Positions 37,465-47,139 are shown, counted from the stretch's first letter. The stretch: 64,000 bases of DNA from Thalassobaculum_A sp040219215 (GCF_040219215.1 NZ_JAVJSX010000007.1:1-64000), one strand, 5' to 3'. Numbers and translations are program-made. The notes: generated from the letters alone by a model not told the origin.

Positions 37465-37860
37465 TCAGTCGACCTTGTCGCCGGTCATCTGGCTCATCAC
37501 TTTCTGAAACGCATCAGGCGGTATCGGCTTCTCGATCGTCGCCACAATGTTCAGGCCCAGCGCTTGGCCGTAGCTCTCGACCACTCCCAACATGGACGCG
37601 AGCTGCCCACTGACGATCATCACCGGAGCCTGCTGAACCTCCGCGGCTGCCAGCTTCTCCAGCGCCTGGACACCGTCGACGCCAGCCCCAAGGACCAGAT
37701 CGAGGACGACCAGGCAATCATCCTCGATCGGCCTGTCGAACGACTTCGGGAACGCTGCGTAACCGGTCACATCCGCGATTCCGGACGCAAGCAGCAGCTC
37801 CAGCATCAACTCCCGGTCGCCTTTGGTGTCTTCGATTACGATTGCCCGATGTACCGGCAT
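37465..37860 (-). CDS. Stand-alone receiver-domain protein
   Basis: The 131-residue protein is a single receiver domain. It has the acidic pocket in AIVIEDTKGD, phospho-Asp in CLVVLDLVLG, the switch Ser in VMIVSGQ and the conserved Lys in TIEKPIPP. No output domain follows. Such proteins act as phosphate shuttles or sinks, or by direct protein contact. It converges with the diguanylate cyclase gene (28 bases apart), so it may belong to the same phosphorelay (inference). The ATG start is read from the AT-rich region shared with the efflux operon. Confidence 0.85.
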   Translation of the reverse strand: MPVHRAIVIEDTKGDRELMLELLLASGIADVTGYAAFPKSFDRPIEDDCLVVLDLVLGAGVDGVQALEKLAAAEVQQAPVMIVSGQLASMLGVVESYGQALGLNIVATIEKPIPPDAFQKVMSQMTGDKVD

Positions 37861-38075
37861 GCGGTGATCCTGTGATATCTCGCTGGTTCAATTTCAATCA
37901 ATGCTTATAGCATTTGCAACGCATTCGATGAATGGACGATCACGGACGGTAGATCGTTCCCGCAGCATCATCCTTACGATATGATGAGGCGTAGTTCTAT
38001 TTCCCGGATCCAGCATCTTCGCGGTTCAGACCTCGTTCCACAGGTTCAGAACCCACATCGTGAGACAAGCCGGCA
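37861..38075. promoter_or_regulatory. Divergent intergenic region before the RND efflux operon
   Basis: This 215-base region is noticeably more AT-rich than its surroundings (about 37880-38000). It separates the leftward receiver gene from the rightward efflux adaptor and likely holds promoters for both. No efflux regulator gene of the TetR or MarR type is adjacent. Confidence 0.4.
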
Positions 38076-39170
38076 ATGGCAACACGTAGATGGTCCGTCG
38101 TCCTGGGCGCGGCAATCGCGCTGGCGCTTGGTGGTGGCGTGTTCGTGCTCCAGCAGTCGCAATCGACGGTTGCTCCGGCAAACGCCAACCCCGCGCCGGT
38201 GCCGGCGCGGGCCCGAGTGGCGGTGGAAGCCGTGGCCGTGACCCTCGACACCATCGTCGAGGACATCCGGGCCTTCGGGACCCTGGTGGCAAACGAGTCG
38301 GTGGTGGTCTCGCCGGAAATTCCCGGCCGGGTCGCCCGCATCAACTTCCAGGAAGCGGACAGGGTCGAGGCGGGTGCCGTCCTGATTGAGCTGGACGCCG
38401 ACATCCTGAGCGCCGAACTTGCCAAGGCGCGATCCGACGTCAATCTGGCGACCGCCAACTACGAGCGTGCGTCGACCCTCGCCAGCCAGGGCACTGGAAC
38501 GTTACGATCCCGCGATGAAGCCTCCGCCGCGTTCCACGCCGCGCGCGCCAACCTGACGCTGGCCGAGGCCCGGCTCGCCAAGACCAAGATCGTCGCGCCG
38601 TTTGCCGGGGTGGTCGGCTTCCGCTCGATCAGCGCCGGCGCCTATCTCAGTCCGGGCGACAGCATCGTCGAGCTGGCCAGCATCGACCCGCTGAAGGTCG
38701 ATTTCCGGGTGTCGGAGACGTACCTGCCGAACCTCCGCGTCGGCCTGCCGGTGCGGATGACCGTGGACGCCCGTCCGGGCGAGACCATCGTCGGCGAGAT
38801 CGTGGCGGTTGACCCGATCGTCGATGTCGACGGTCGGGCGGTCCGGCTGCGCGCCCGGGTCAACAATCCGGATCGCCAGCTCCTGCCCGGGTTGTTCGCG
38901 CGCATCCGCATCGTTCTCGAGCAACGGCCGAACGCCGTCATCATGCCGGAGGCCGCGCTGTTCCAGGATGCCGGCAAGCTGTTCGTTTACCGCATCGACG
39001 GCGGCAAGGCCGTCCGGACCCCGGTATCCATCGGTCAGCGCCTCCCCGGCTTCGTCGAGGTGCGCAGCGGCTTGAGCGCCGACGCGGTGGTCGCGACCGC
39101 CGGCCACCAGCAATTGCGGGACGGCGCGCAGGTCGACGTCGTGAACGGGCCGGGGGCGGGCAAGTCCTGA
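38076..39170 (+). CDS. RND efflux periplasmic adaptor (membrane fusion protein)
   Basis: The 364-residue protein begins with an N-terminal membrane anchor or uncleaved signal (SVVLGAAIALALGGGVFVL). The lipoyl/barrel-sandwich halves follow (VSPEIPGRVARINFQEADRV and IVAPFAGVVGFRSISAGAYL), separated by a short helical hairpin, then the beta-barrel domain (RVNNPDRQLLPGLFARIRIV). It fits the AcrA/MexA-type HlyD family. It bridges the inner-membrane pump to an outer-membrane factor. The pump gene follows after one base, so the two are one operon. No TolC-like gene is adjacent. Confidence 0.93.
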   Translation: MATRRWSVVLGAAIALALGGGVFVLQQSQSTVAPANANPAPVPARARVAVEAVAVTLDTIVEDIRAFGTLVANESVVVSPEIPGRVARINFQEADRVEAGAVLIELDADILSAELAKARSDVNLATANYERASTLASQGTGTLRSRDEASAAFHAARANLTLAEARLAKTKIVAPFAGVVGFRSISAGAYLSPGDSIVELASIDPLKVDFRVSETYLPNLRVGLPVRMTVDARPGETIVGEIVAVDPIVDVDGRAVRLRARVNNPDRQLLPGLFARIRIVLEQRPNAVIMPEAALFQDAGKLFVYRIDGGKAVRTPVSIGQRLPGFVEVRSGLSADAVVATAGHQQLRDGAQVDVVNGPGAGKS

Positions 39171-39171
39171 C

Positions 39172-42100
39172 ATGGGAACGCTGGAGTTCTTCATTCGGCG
39201 GCCGGTGTTCTCGACCGTCGTCAGTCTGCTGGTCCTGCTGATCGGCATCGTCTCGTTCTTCCGCCTGACGGTCCGCGAATACCCGAACATCGACCAGCCG
39301 GTGGTCTCGGTCGCCACCAACTACCCCGGCGCCAGCGCCCAGATCATCGAAAGCCAGGTGACGCAGATCCTGGAGGCGTCGATCGCCGGCATCGAGGGCA
39401 TCGAGATCCTGGAATCGGTCAGCCGGCCGGAGACCAGCCGCATCACGGTGCGCTTCCTGCTCAGCGCCGATTCCGACGTCGCCGCCAGCGACGTGCGCGA
39501 CCGGGTCAGCCGGGTGCGCGGCCGCCTGCCCGACGAAGTCGACGAACCGGTGATCGCCAAGGTCGAGGCCGACGCCCAGTCGATCATCTTCATCGCGTTC
39601 ACCAGCGACCGGCACAGCCCGATCGAGATCTCCGACTACGCCGACCGCTACATCCGCGACCGGTTGCAGAACCTGCCCGGCGTGGCGGAAGTCCGGATCT
39701 TCGGCGAACGGCGCTACGCCATGCGGATCTGGGTCGACCGCACCCGGATGGCCGCCTACGACCTGACGGTGCAGGACATCGAGAACGCGTTGCGCCAGCA
39801 GAACGTCGAGGTGCCGTCGGGTCGGATCGAGAGCCTGGACCGCGAGTTCACGGTGCTGTCGCGCACCGGCCTGACGACGCCGGAGCAGTTCCGCCGGATC
39901 GTGGTGAAGGATGCCGCCGGCTTCGCGGTGCGGATCGGCGATCTGGCCCGCGTCGAGATCGGGCCCGAGGACGAGCGCCGCACCACCCGCTACAAGGGCG
40001 ACAACGCGGTCATCCTGGGCATCGTCAAGCAGGCCGTCGCCAACCCGCTCGACGTCTCGGTGGCGCTGCGCGAGGCCATGCCCGACATCCAGCACGACCT
40101 GCCCGCCGGAATGAACGCCGAGGTCGCCTACGACAAGTCGATCTTCATCGACCGATCGATCGAGGCGGTGTTCATGACCATCGCCGAGGCGGTGGTGCTG
40201 GTCGTCCTGGTGATCTTCTTCTTCCTGCACACCGTCCGCGCCACCCTGGTGCCGCTGGTCACCATTCCGGTGTCGCTGATCGGGGCGTGCGCGTTCATGT
40301 ACGCACTCGGTTTCTCCATCAACACGCTGACCCTGCTGGCCATGGTGCTGGCGATCGGCCTGGTGGTCGACGACGCGATCGTCGTGCTGGAGAACATCCA
40401 CCGGCACATCGAGAACGGCATGAAGCCGTTCCGCGCGGCAATCGTCGGCATCGGCGAGATTTCCGGCGCCGTGGTCGCGATGACCCTGACCCTGGCCGCG
40501 GTCTACGCGCCGGTTGCGTTCTCGCCGGGCCGGACCGGCAAGCTGTTCACGGAGTTCGCGCTGACGCTGGCGGCGGCGGTGCTGGTGTCGGGCATGGTCG
40601 CCCTCACCCTGAGCCCGATGATGTGCTCCAAGCTGATGCGCGACCATGAGAAGCCGGGACCGATTGCCGGGTTCCTGGAGCGTGGGTTCGACGCCCTCAA
40701 CAGCGGCTACCGACGCCTGCTGGTCGGCACCCTGACCGTCCGGTGGTTGATCGTCGGTTTGGTGATCGCGGTCGCCGGCGGCTCGTACTTCCTGCTGACA
40801 TCGCTGAAGTCCGAGTTGGCGCCCATCGAGGACCGTGGCGTTCTGTTCATCGCCGGCTCGGCCCCGGAAGGCTCGACCATCGACTTCACCAGCCGATACG
40901 GACTTCAGGTCGAGACCTTGCTCACCAAGGTCCCGGAGGTCAGCCGCTACTTCATCATCTCCGGCTCGCCCGAAGTGACCGACTTCATTTCGTTCTCGCA
41001 ACTTGACGACTGGGAGACGCGGGAACGCTCGCAGATGGACATCGCCGGCCAGCTGCAGCCGAAGATCCGCAAGGTCGCCGGTTTGCGCGCCTCGGTGAAC
41101 AACCCCGGGTCGTTCGGACAGAGCCCGCGGGCCAGGCCGATCGAGTTCCTGATCCTGACCGCCGAACCCTATGAGCAGCTTGACCTGTACGTGAAGCAGT
41201 TCCTTGAGGCGGTGTCGGCGAACGACAAGCTGATCAACCTGGACAGCGACCTGAAGCTGAACAAGCCGCAGATCGAGGTCGAGCTGGACCGTGACCGGAT
41301 CGCCGACATCGGCGCCGGCGTGCTAACCGTCGGACGCACGCTGGAAACCTTGCTGGGCGGCCGCAAGGTGACCCGGTTCAATTCCAACGGCGAACAGTAC
41401 GACGTCATCGTGCAGGTCGCCCCGGGCGACCGGCGTACCCCCGGCGACCTGCAGGACATCTACGTCCGCGGCCACGACGGCGGGATGGTGCAGCTGTCGA
41501 ACCTGATGTCGGTCGAGGAAACCGTCTCGCCGAAGGCACTGAACCGCTTCAACCAGCTGCGCGCCGCCAAGATCACCGGCAACCTGGCACCCGGCTACAC
41601 GCTGGGCGAGGCCCTGACCTACCTGGAGGAGACCGCCGACCGCATCCTGCCGACCAGCACCCGGCACGACTACGGCGGCATCTCCCGCGAGTTCAAGCAG
41701 ACCGGCGCCAGCCTCGTTTTCATCTTCATCCTGGCGCTCGGCTTCATCTACCTGGTGCTGTCGGCCCAGTTCGAGAGTTTCGTCGACCCGTTCATCATCA
41801 TGCTGACGGTGCCGCTGTCGATGGCGGGCGCGCTCGGCGCGATGCACCTCACCGGCGGAACCCTCAACATCTACAGCCAGATCGGGCTGATCACGCTGAT
41901 CGGCCTGATCACCAAGCACGGCATCCTGATCGTGCAGTTCGCCAACCGCCTGCGGGACGAAGGCAAGTCGGCGCTCGACGCGGTGGTTGAAGCGGCGACG
42001 CTGCGGCTGCGGCCGATCCTGATGACCACCGGCGCCATGGTCGGCGGCGCGGTGCCGCTGGCCCTGGCGCACGGCGCCGGGGCGGAGAGCCGGCAGGCCA

Positions 42101-42249
42101 TCGGCTGGGTGATCGTCGGCGGCATGACCTTCGGCACGGTTCTGACCCTGTTCGTGGTGCCGACCGCCTACACCCTGCTGTCCCGAAGCCGCGGAACCGC
42201 CGCTGACAGTGCCGTCACCCCGGCGGCCCTGCACCGCCCCGCGGAATAG
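39172..42249 (+). CDS. RND multidrug efflux pump (HAE1/AcrB family)
   Basis: The 1,025-residue protein has the AcrB architecture: helix 1 (FFIRRPVFSTVVSLLVLL), a large periplasmic loop with the porter subdomains, a helix 2-6 block, a second periplasmic loop, and helices 8-12. The proton-relay Asp pair is present in LAIGLVVDDAIVVLENIHRH. The conserved GLITKHGILIVQFAN of the late helices is seen. It exports hydrophobic or amphiphilic compounds by proton antiport. The substrate is unknown. Because a catabolic island begins 103 bases downstream on the same strand, export of a toxic aromatic or intermediate is possible but unproven. Confidence 0.95.
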   Translation: MGTLEFFIRRPVFSTVVSLLVLLIGIVSFFRLTVREYPNIDQPVVSVATNYPGASAQIIESQVTQILEASIAGIEGIEILESVSRPETSRITVRFLLSADSDVAASDVRDRVSRVRGRLPDEVDEPVIAKVEADAQSIIFIAFTSDRHSPIEISDYADRYIRDRLQNLPGVAEVRIFGERRYAMRIWVDRTRMAAYDLTVQDIENALRQQNVEVPSGRIESLDREFTVLSRTGLTTPEQFRRIVVKDAAGFAVRIGDLARVEIGPEDERRTTRYKGDNAVILGIVKQAVANPLDVSVALREAMPDIQHDLPAGMNAEVAYDKSIFIDRSIEAVFMTIAEAVVLVVLVIFFFLHTVRATLVPLVTIPVSLIGACAFMYALGFSINTLTLLAMVLAIGLVVDDAIVVLENIHRHIENGMKPFRAAIVGIGEISGAVVAMTLTLAAVYAPVAFSPGRTGKLFTEFALTLAAAVLVSGMVALTLSPMMCSKLMRDHEKPGPIAGFLERGFDALNSGYRRLLVGTLTVRWLIVGLVIAVAGGSYFLLTSLKSELAPIEDRGVLFIAGSAPEGSTIDFTSRYGLQVETLLTKVPEVSRYFIISGSPEVTDFISFSQLDDWETRERSQMDIAGQLQPKIRKVAGLRASVNNPGSFGQSPRARPIEFLILTAEPYEQLDLYVKQFLEAVSANDKLINLDSDLKLNKPQIEVELDRDRIADIGAGVLTVGRTLETLLGGRKVTRFNSNGEQYDVIVQVAPGDRRTPGDLQDIYVRGHDGGMVQLSNLMSVEETVSPKALNRFNQLRAAKITGNLAPGYTLGEALTYLEETADRILPTSTRHDYGGISREFKQTGASLVFIFILALGFIYLVLSAQFESFVDPFIIMLTVPLSMAGALGAMHLTGGTLNIYSQIGLITLIGLITKHGILIVQFANRLRDEGKSALDAVVEAATLRLRPILMTTGAMVGGAVPLALAHGAGAESRQAIGWVIVGGMTFGTVLTLFVVPTAYTLLSRSRGTAADSAVTPAALHRPAE

Positions 42250-42351
42250 GCGCCGGTTGCGTCCGGGTGCGCGGCGTGGACCAGCCATCTCCGCACCGGT
42301 ATCAAGACTGGATGCACGGTCGAGTTCACCTGGAAGTCGGGGAGGTTGCAT

Positions 42352-43248
42352 ATGACCGATTCGGTGCGGAAAGACATCGACATCACCTATTTCACCGAGG
42401 CCAACTCCGCCGATGCGGTGATCGAGCGGATGACCGGGGCGGGCACGCCGCGGATGGCCGAGGTCATGGGATCGGTGATCCGGCACCTGCACGCCGTGGT
42501 GAAGGAGGTCGAGCCGACCCAGGACGAGTGGATGGCGGCGATCCGGTTCCTGACCGCCACCGGCCAGATGTGCGACGACCGGCGCCAGGAGTACATCCTG
42601 CTGTCCGACGTGCTGGGCGTGTCCATGCTGGTCGACGCCATCAACACGCGCCGGCCGACCGGCGCCACCGAAAACACCGTGCTCGGCCCGTTCCATGTCG
42701 AGAACGCACCGGCCCGTCCCATGGGGGCGACGATCTCCGACGACGGCAAGGGCGAGCCGCTGGTGGTCACCGGCAAGGTCGTCGATACCGAGGGAAAGCC
42801 GATCACCGGCGCCGTGGTCGATACGTGGCAGACCAGCCATGACGGGTTCTACGACAGCCAGCAGCCCGGCATTCAGCCGGAGCACAATCTGCGCGGGGTG
42901 TTCAGAACCGGCCCCGACGGGCGCTTCTGGTACCGGACGATCAAGCCCTGCTACTACGGCATCCCGGACGACGGGCCGGTCGGCCAGATGCTGCGCGCCA
43001 TGGGCCGCGGCAACACCCGGCCGGCGCACCTGCACTACATCGTCTCGGCCGACGGCTATGAGACCGTGACCACTCACATCTTCGTGGATGATGATCCCTA
43101 CCTGGCCGAGGACGCGGTTTTCGGGGTGAAGGAGAGCCTGATCCGGAGCTTCGTGCACCACGACGACCCGGCCAAGGCTACCGAACTCGGAGTGTCGAAC
43201 CCCTACTCGACGGTAGAGACCGATTTCGTCCTGACCGAAAGCCGTTGA
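42352..43248 (+). CDS. Intradiol ring-cleavage dioxygenase (hydroxyquinol/catechol 1,2-dioxygenase family)
   Basis: The 298-residue protein has an N-terminal helical dimerisation domain (residues 1-100) and a C-terminal beta-sandwich. All four Fe(III) ligands can be placed: Tyr in SHDGFYD, Tyr in IKPCYYGIPDDGP, and the two His in RPAHLHYIVSA. Wording and length are closest to hydroxyquinol 1,2-dioxygenases, which open 1,2,4-trihydroxybenzene to maleylacetate. No maleylacetate reductase is seen. GGGGAGG six bases before ATG 42352 fixes the start; a TTG two codons earlier is not used. It is the first gene of the catabolic island. Confidence 0.9.
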   Translation: MTDSVRKDIDITYFTEANSADAVIERMTGAGTPRMAEVMGSVIRHLHAVVKEVEPTQDEWMAAIRFLTATGQMCDDRRQEYILLSDVLGVSMLVDAINTRRPTGATENTVLGPFHVENAPARPMGATISDDGKGEPLVVTGKVVDTEGKPITGAVVDTWQTSHDGFYDSQQPGIQPEHNLRGVFRTGPDGRFWYRTIKPCYYGIPDDGPVGQMLRAMGRGNTRPAHLHYIVSADGYETVTTHIFVDDDPYLAEDAVFGVKESLIRSFVHHDDPAKATELGVSNPYSTVETDFVLTESR

Positions 43249-43276
43249 TCCGCACCGTTCCGCACGCTGGATGCCT

Positions 43277-43289
43277 GCAAACTGTTGAC
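43277..43289. promoter_or_regulatory. Operator-like palindrome, site A (imperfect)
   Basis: GCAAACTGTTGAC matches 11 of 13 positions of the palindrome GTCAACTGTTGAC found intact at two other intergenic sites. It lies between the dioxygenase stop and the first amidase, 67 bases upstream of the amidase start. The degenerate left arm makes this the weakest of four sites. Confidence 0.45.
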
Positions 43290-43356
43290 AGCATGACCGG
43301 AGCGGACCTGACTCCACGGAACCGCTCCGTTCGGCCGCGGTGCTCCGGAGGTCCCG

Positions 43357-44937
43357 TTGCCCGATCCTTGCCACCTGTCCCTGGCCGAGGCCGCCCACGC
43401 CATCGCCGCCGGGTCGCTGACCTCACGAACGCTGGTGGAGTCCTGCCTCGAGCGGATTGAACGGCTGGATCCGGTCATGCGCGCCTGGGTCGTGCTCGAC
43501 CTTGCCGGTGCCCGGGGCCGTGCCGATCAGGCCGACGCCGAGATCCGGGCCGGGCGCCGCCGTGGGCCACTGCACGGCATCCCTTACGGTCTGAAGGACA
43601 TCCTGCGCACCACCGAGATGCCGACCCGTGCCAACTCGCGGTTGCCGATCGGCGATGGCGCCGAAGCCACGGTCCACCGCAGGTTACGCGACGCCGGCGC
43701 CATCCTGATCGGCAAGCTCAACACCTACGAATTCGGGACCGGCACCGGCGCGGTGTACGACGACCTGCCGATGGCGCCGGCCCGCAACCCGTGGAACCCC
43801 GACCACTTCACCGGTGGCTCCAGCACCGGGGCGGGGGCGGCGGTCGCGGCCCGCATGGTACCGTTCACCCTCGGCACCGACACCGGCGGATCGGTTCGCC
43901 TGCCGGCCGCCGCCTGCGGGCTGGTCGGGCTGAAGGCGACCTATGGTCTGGTGCCGCGCACGGGGATGCTGCCGAACTGTCCGTCCCAGGATCACATCGG
44001 CCCGCTGGCCCGCACCGCCGAGGACGCCGGTCTGGTGCTGCAGGCGATCGCCGGGTTCGATCCGGCCGACCCCGGCAGTGCCGCCACCACCTTTACCGCT
44101 TCGACGGCGACCGCCCGGACCCTGGAAGGGCTGAGCGTCGCCGTGGTTCGCCCGTCCCATGATTCCGATCCGGTCACCGACCCGGCCATCGCCGAAGGAT
44201 TCGCGCGAACGGTCGACGCCCTCGCAAGGCTGGGCGCACGGACCGTCGAGCGCGCCCTGCCCCACGGCGCCCGCGACTTCCGGGCCTGCGGGCGGATCAT
44301 CAACGCCTGCGAGAGCTTCGCCATTCACCGGCGCTGGCTCGACGCCCCCTCGGCACCGATCGGTTCCGCCCTGCGCGACAAGCTGGAAGCCGCCGCCGGG
44401 GTCACGGCAGCCGACTACCTCGATGCGCTACGCTGGCGCCGCACCCTGTCCGCAGCCGTTCTCGACACGATGGCCGGCTGCGACGCCCTGCTGTGCCTAG
44501 GCACCGCCACGCCGGCGCCGCGCCTCGACGACGAACAGGGCTGCATCCGTTTCACCGGCGATTCCACCATGGCACCGTTCAGCCTGTCCGGGCTGCCGGC
44601 GCTGTGCCTGCCGACCGGGCTTGACCCCGACGGCCTGCCGATGAACGTCCAACTGGCGGGGCCGGCGTTCGGCGAAGCCGTCCTGATCCGCATTGCGGCG
44701 GCGCTCGACCCGCTGGTCGGGCTTGGCGACCGGCGTCCCCCCGAACCGGACCGGTTGCCCGACCGCTATGCCCCGCCCCCGCCGGCACCGCCGCGTGACG
44801 GCCGGGCGGCACGGCTGCGGCGCAGCATGGCCGAGAGCATCGCCCGCCTCCCCCACCCGCTTCCGGACGCCTTGGAGTCGGCGCTGGTGTTCAACGCGAC
44901 CACCGATCGCGAACAGTCGACGAGGACCACCGGATGA
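43357..44937 (+). CDS. Amidase signature family hydrolase 1
   Basis: The 526-residue protein has the amidase signature Ser-cisSer-Lys triad. The Lys is in GIPYGLKDI, the Gly/Ser-rich stretch is GGSSTGAGAAVA, and the nucleophile Ser is in TDTGGSVRLPA. These enzymes hydrolyse carboxamides, releasing ammonia or an amine, in the cytosol. Substrate cannot be read from sequence. The start is TTG, supported by CCGGAGG about five bases upstream. The gene ends in an ATGA overlap with a second amidase, so the two are made together. A palindromic operator candidate lies just upstream. Confidence 0.9.
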   Translation: MPDPCHLSLAEAAHAIAAGSLTSRTLVESCLERIERLDPVMRAWVVLDLAGARGRADQADAEIRAGRRRGPLHGIPYGLKDILRTTEMPTRANSRLPIGDGAEATVHRRLRDAGAILIGKLNTYEFGTGTGAVYDDLPMAPARNPWNPDHFTGGSSTGAGAAVAARMVPFTLGTDTGGSVRLPAAACGLVGLKATYGLVPRTGMLPNCPSQDHIGPLARTAEDAGLVLQAIAGFDPADPGSAATTFTASTATARTLEGLSVAVVRPSHDSDPVTDPAIAEGFARTVDALARLGARTVERALPHGARDFRACGRIINACESFAIHRRWLDAPSAPIGSALRDKLEAAAGVTAADYLDALRWRRTLSAAVLDTMAGCDALLCLGTATPAPRLDDEQGCIRFTGDSTMAPFSLSGLPALCLPTGLDPDGLPMNVQLAGPAFGEAVLIRIAAALDPLVGLGDRRPPEPDRLPDRYAPPPPAPPRDGRAARLRRSMAESIARLPHPLPDALESALVFNATTDREQSTRTTG

Positions 44938-46250
44938 CGCCCGCACACCTGACCGCCTCCGAAGCCGTCCGGGCGATCGCCGAGGGGTCGCTCACCGCCA
45001 CCGCATTGGTGCAGTCCTGCCTGGAGCGGATCGACAGCCGCGACGGCGCCGTGCGGGCCTGGCTGCACGTCGACCGCGGCGGTGCGCTGGCCGCCGCCGC
45101 CCGCCTGGACGCCGAACAGGCTGCCGGCACCCGGCGCGGCCCGTTGCATGGCGTGCCGTTCGGGGTGAAGGACGTGATCGACGTCGCCGGACTGCCCGGA
45201 ACCCACAATTCACCGCTGCACGCCGACCGGATCGCCATCGACGACGCGGGAAGTGTCGCCCTGCTGCGCGCCGCCGGCGGCATCCCGCTTGGCAAGACCG
45301 ACACCATCGAGTTCGCGTCCGGCGGTCGCCTGCCGCGCACCTTCAATCCCCACAACCCGGCGCGCACCGCCGGCGGATCGTCCAGCGGCTCGGGCGCCGC
45401 GGTCGCCGACCTTCAGGTCCCGCTGACCCTGGGAACCCAGACCGGCGGATCGGTGATCCGCCCGGCCGCCTATTGCGGGGTCTACGCCATGAAACCGACC
45501 TGGGGGGCCGTCAGCCGCGAAGGCGCCAAGCTGTACGCAGCGACCCTCGACACCATCGGCTGGTACGGCCGCAGCGTCGCCGACCTGTCCCTGATCGCCG
45601 CGGTGTGCGGCTTGCCGACCGAAGCCGCTCCGGAGATCCGCGGTCTGCGCATCGCGGTGTGCCGCACGCCCTATGCTGACACTGCCTCGGACGATGCCCA
45701 CGCCGCCCTCGATACCGCCGTGCGGAAGCTCGAAGCCGCCGGCGCCACGGCAATCGTACGTGAACTGCCGAGTTCGTTGCGCAACCTGAACGATGCCAAG
45801 GAAACCGTGATGCGCGGCGAGGGCAGGGCCGCGTTCCTGCCACACGCCCGCGCCTACGGCGACCGCCTGCACGACGGCCTGCGCAGCCACGCCGAGAACC
45901 GCACCGGCATCAGCCCGGCGGATCTGAAAGCCGCCCTCGACTATGCGGCCCACAGCCGGGTGGCGTTCGAGGGCCACTACCGCGACGTCGACGCGGTGCT
46001 GACCCTGGCAGCGTCCGGCGAAGCCGACGTCCTGAGCGACAGCCACACCGGCAGCCCGATCCTGCAGTCGCTGTGGACCCTGCTGCACGTTCCGACGGTG
46101 GCGATCCCGGTCGGCGACGGCCCGAACGGCCTGCCGCTGGCGGTCCAGATGGTCGGATTCAGGTTCGCCGACGGGGCGCTGCTGGCGGTGGCCGACGCGG
46201 TCTCCCGGATCGTCGACCCGTGGGCCGGCCGGATCAGGATCCCGGGATGA
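44934..46250 (+). CDS. Amidase signature family hydrolase 2
   Basis: The 438-residue protein is a shorter paralogue of the preceding gene. Both begin with the same pattern (LTASEAVRAIAEGSLTATAL versus LSLAEAAHAIAAGSLTSRTL). The triad is Lys in GVPFGVKDV, GGSSSGSGAAVA, and nucleophile Ser in TQTGGSVIRPA. It is probably a cytosolic amide hydrolase acting in the same pathway. It is translationally coupled to amidase 1 (four-base overlap) and overlaps the 3' end of the opposite-strand deacetylase gene by 17 bases. Confidence 0.9.
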   Translation: MTPAHLTASEAVRAIAEGSLTATALVQSCLERIDSRDGAVRAWLHVDRGGALAAAARLDAEQAAGTRRGPLHGVPFGVKDVIDVAGLPGTHNSPLHADRIAIDDAGSVALLRAAGGIPLGKTDTIEFASGGRLPRTFNPHNPARTAGGSSSGSGAAVADLQVPLTLGTQTGGSVIRPAAYCGVYAMKPTWGAVSREGAKLYAATLDTIGWYGRSVADLSLIAAVCGLPTEAAPEIRGLRIAVCRTPYADTASDDAHAALDTAVRKLEAAGATAIVRELPSSLRNLNDAKETVMRGEGRAAFLPHARAYGDRLHDGLRSHAENRTGISPADLKAALDYAAHSRVAFEGHYRDVDAVLTLAASGEADVLSDSHTGSPILQSLWTLLHVPTVAIPVGDGPNGLPLAVQMVGFRFADGALLAVADAVSRIVDPWAGRIRIPG

Positions 46251-47139
46251 TCCCGGCCGGCAGGTCGGCGCAGTAGCGGGCGATCTCGCCCGGCGTGGTG
46301 ACCCACAGCTGGTCGCGCTTGGCCAGGATCCGCTCCATCGCCCGGCGCAGGGCGCGCAGCCGGAACGGCTGGCCGATCACGAACGGATGGATCACCACGG
46401 TGAACACCAGAGGCCACTTGGCCGACTGCAGCAGCATCTCGTCGAACTGGTCGACGATCATGTCCTCGAACTCGCGCGCCGAGTGCTGCCGGAACACCAT
46501 GGCCGGGGAATCGTTCAGTTCGATCGAGTACGGCACCGACAGCAGCGGCCCGGAGCGGGTGCGCATCCAGAACGGCTGGTCGTCGGCCGGCCAGTCCATG
46601 ACATAGTCGTAGCCGGCCTCCTTCAGCAGATCGAGCGTGACCGGGGTCTGCGCCAGATACGGCCCGAGCCAGCCCTTGGGCCGCGTTCCGATATGACGGG
46701 CGATGCCGTCGGTGGACTCCGCGATCAGCCGGGCCTCGTCGGCCTCGTTCAGCACGTCCTGGCGCTCGGCGTTGGTGCGGCCGTGCCCGACCGCCTCGTC
46801 ACCACGCTGGCGGATCCGCTCGCCGATCTCCGGGCAGTCGTCCAGCAGCAGCGAATTGAGATTGTGCGATGCAGGGACCTGCATCTCGTCGAGCAGGTCG
46901 AACAGGTACCACTGGCCGACCCGGTTGCCGTAGTCGCGCCAGGCGTAGTTGCGGGTGGTCTGCGGCGCGTTCAGCACCGTGCTGTCGCTGCCAAGCCCGG
47001 ACAGGAAACCGAACACCTCGATGTTGTTGCAGAAGCACACTGCCAAGCGCTTGCCGTCGGGCCAGGAGTAGTCGGGTCGGCGGCTGAGCGGGACGTAGTC
47101 GTAGCGGTCGTGTTTCGGCAATTGCATGGGTCGGTCCAT
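46234..47139 (-). CDS. PuuE-like polysaccharide-deacetylase-family hydrolase 1
   Basis: The 301-residue protein has the NodB/CE4-like fold in the PuuE-type variant: RDYGNRVGQW near the N-terminus, metal-site GHGRTNAER, LGPYLAQTP, DYVMDWPADDQPF and IHPFVIGQPFRL. Relatives at this length include allantoinase PuuE and cyclic imide hydrolases, which open cyclic amides rather than deacetylate sugars. No signal peptide is present, so it is cytosolic. Two further relatives lie at 58.2-60.0 kb. It is divergent from the isochorismatase operon with an operator candidate between them, and converges on amidase 2. Confidence 0.85.
   Translation of the reverse strand: MDRPMQLPKHDRYDYVPLSRRPDYSWPDGKRLAVCFCNNIEVFGFLSGLGSDSTVLNAPQTTRNYAWRDYGNRVGQWYLFDLLDEMQVPASHNLNSLLLDDCPEIGERIRQRGDEAVGHGRTNAERQDVLNEADEARLIAESTDGIARHIGTRPKGWLGPYLAQTPVTLDLLKEAGYDYVMDWPADDQPFWMRTRSGPLLSVPYSIELNDSPAMVFRQHSAREFEDMIVDQFDEMLLQSAKWPLVFTVVIHPFVIGQPFRLRALRRAMERILAKRDQLWVTTPGEIARYCADLPAGIIPGS

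Noticed and set aside
42352..43248. Calling the island a hydroxyquinol or resorcinol pathway from the dioxygenase
   Set aside because: No maleylacetate reductase or hydroxylase is nearby, and most neighbouring enzymes are amide hydrolases and polycarboxylate enzymes.
38941..43398. Minus-strand frames of about 690 codons (38941-41001 and 41323-43398) opposite the RND pump and dioxygenase
   Set aside because: Low-complexity His/Asp/Arg/Gly composition and no motifs. The plus strand encodes clear RND and dioxygenase proteins.
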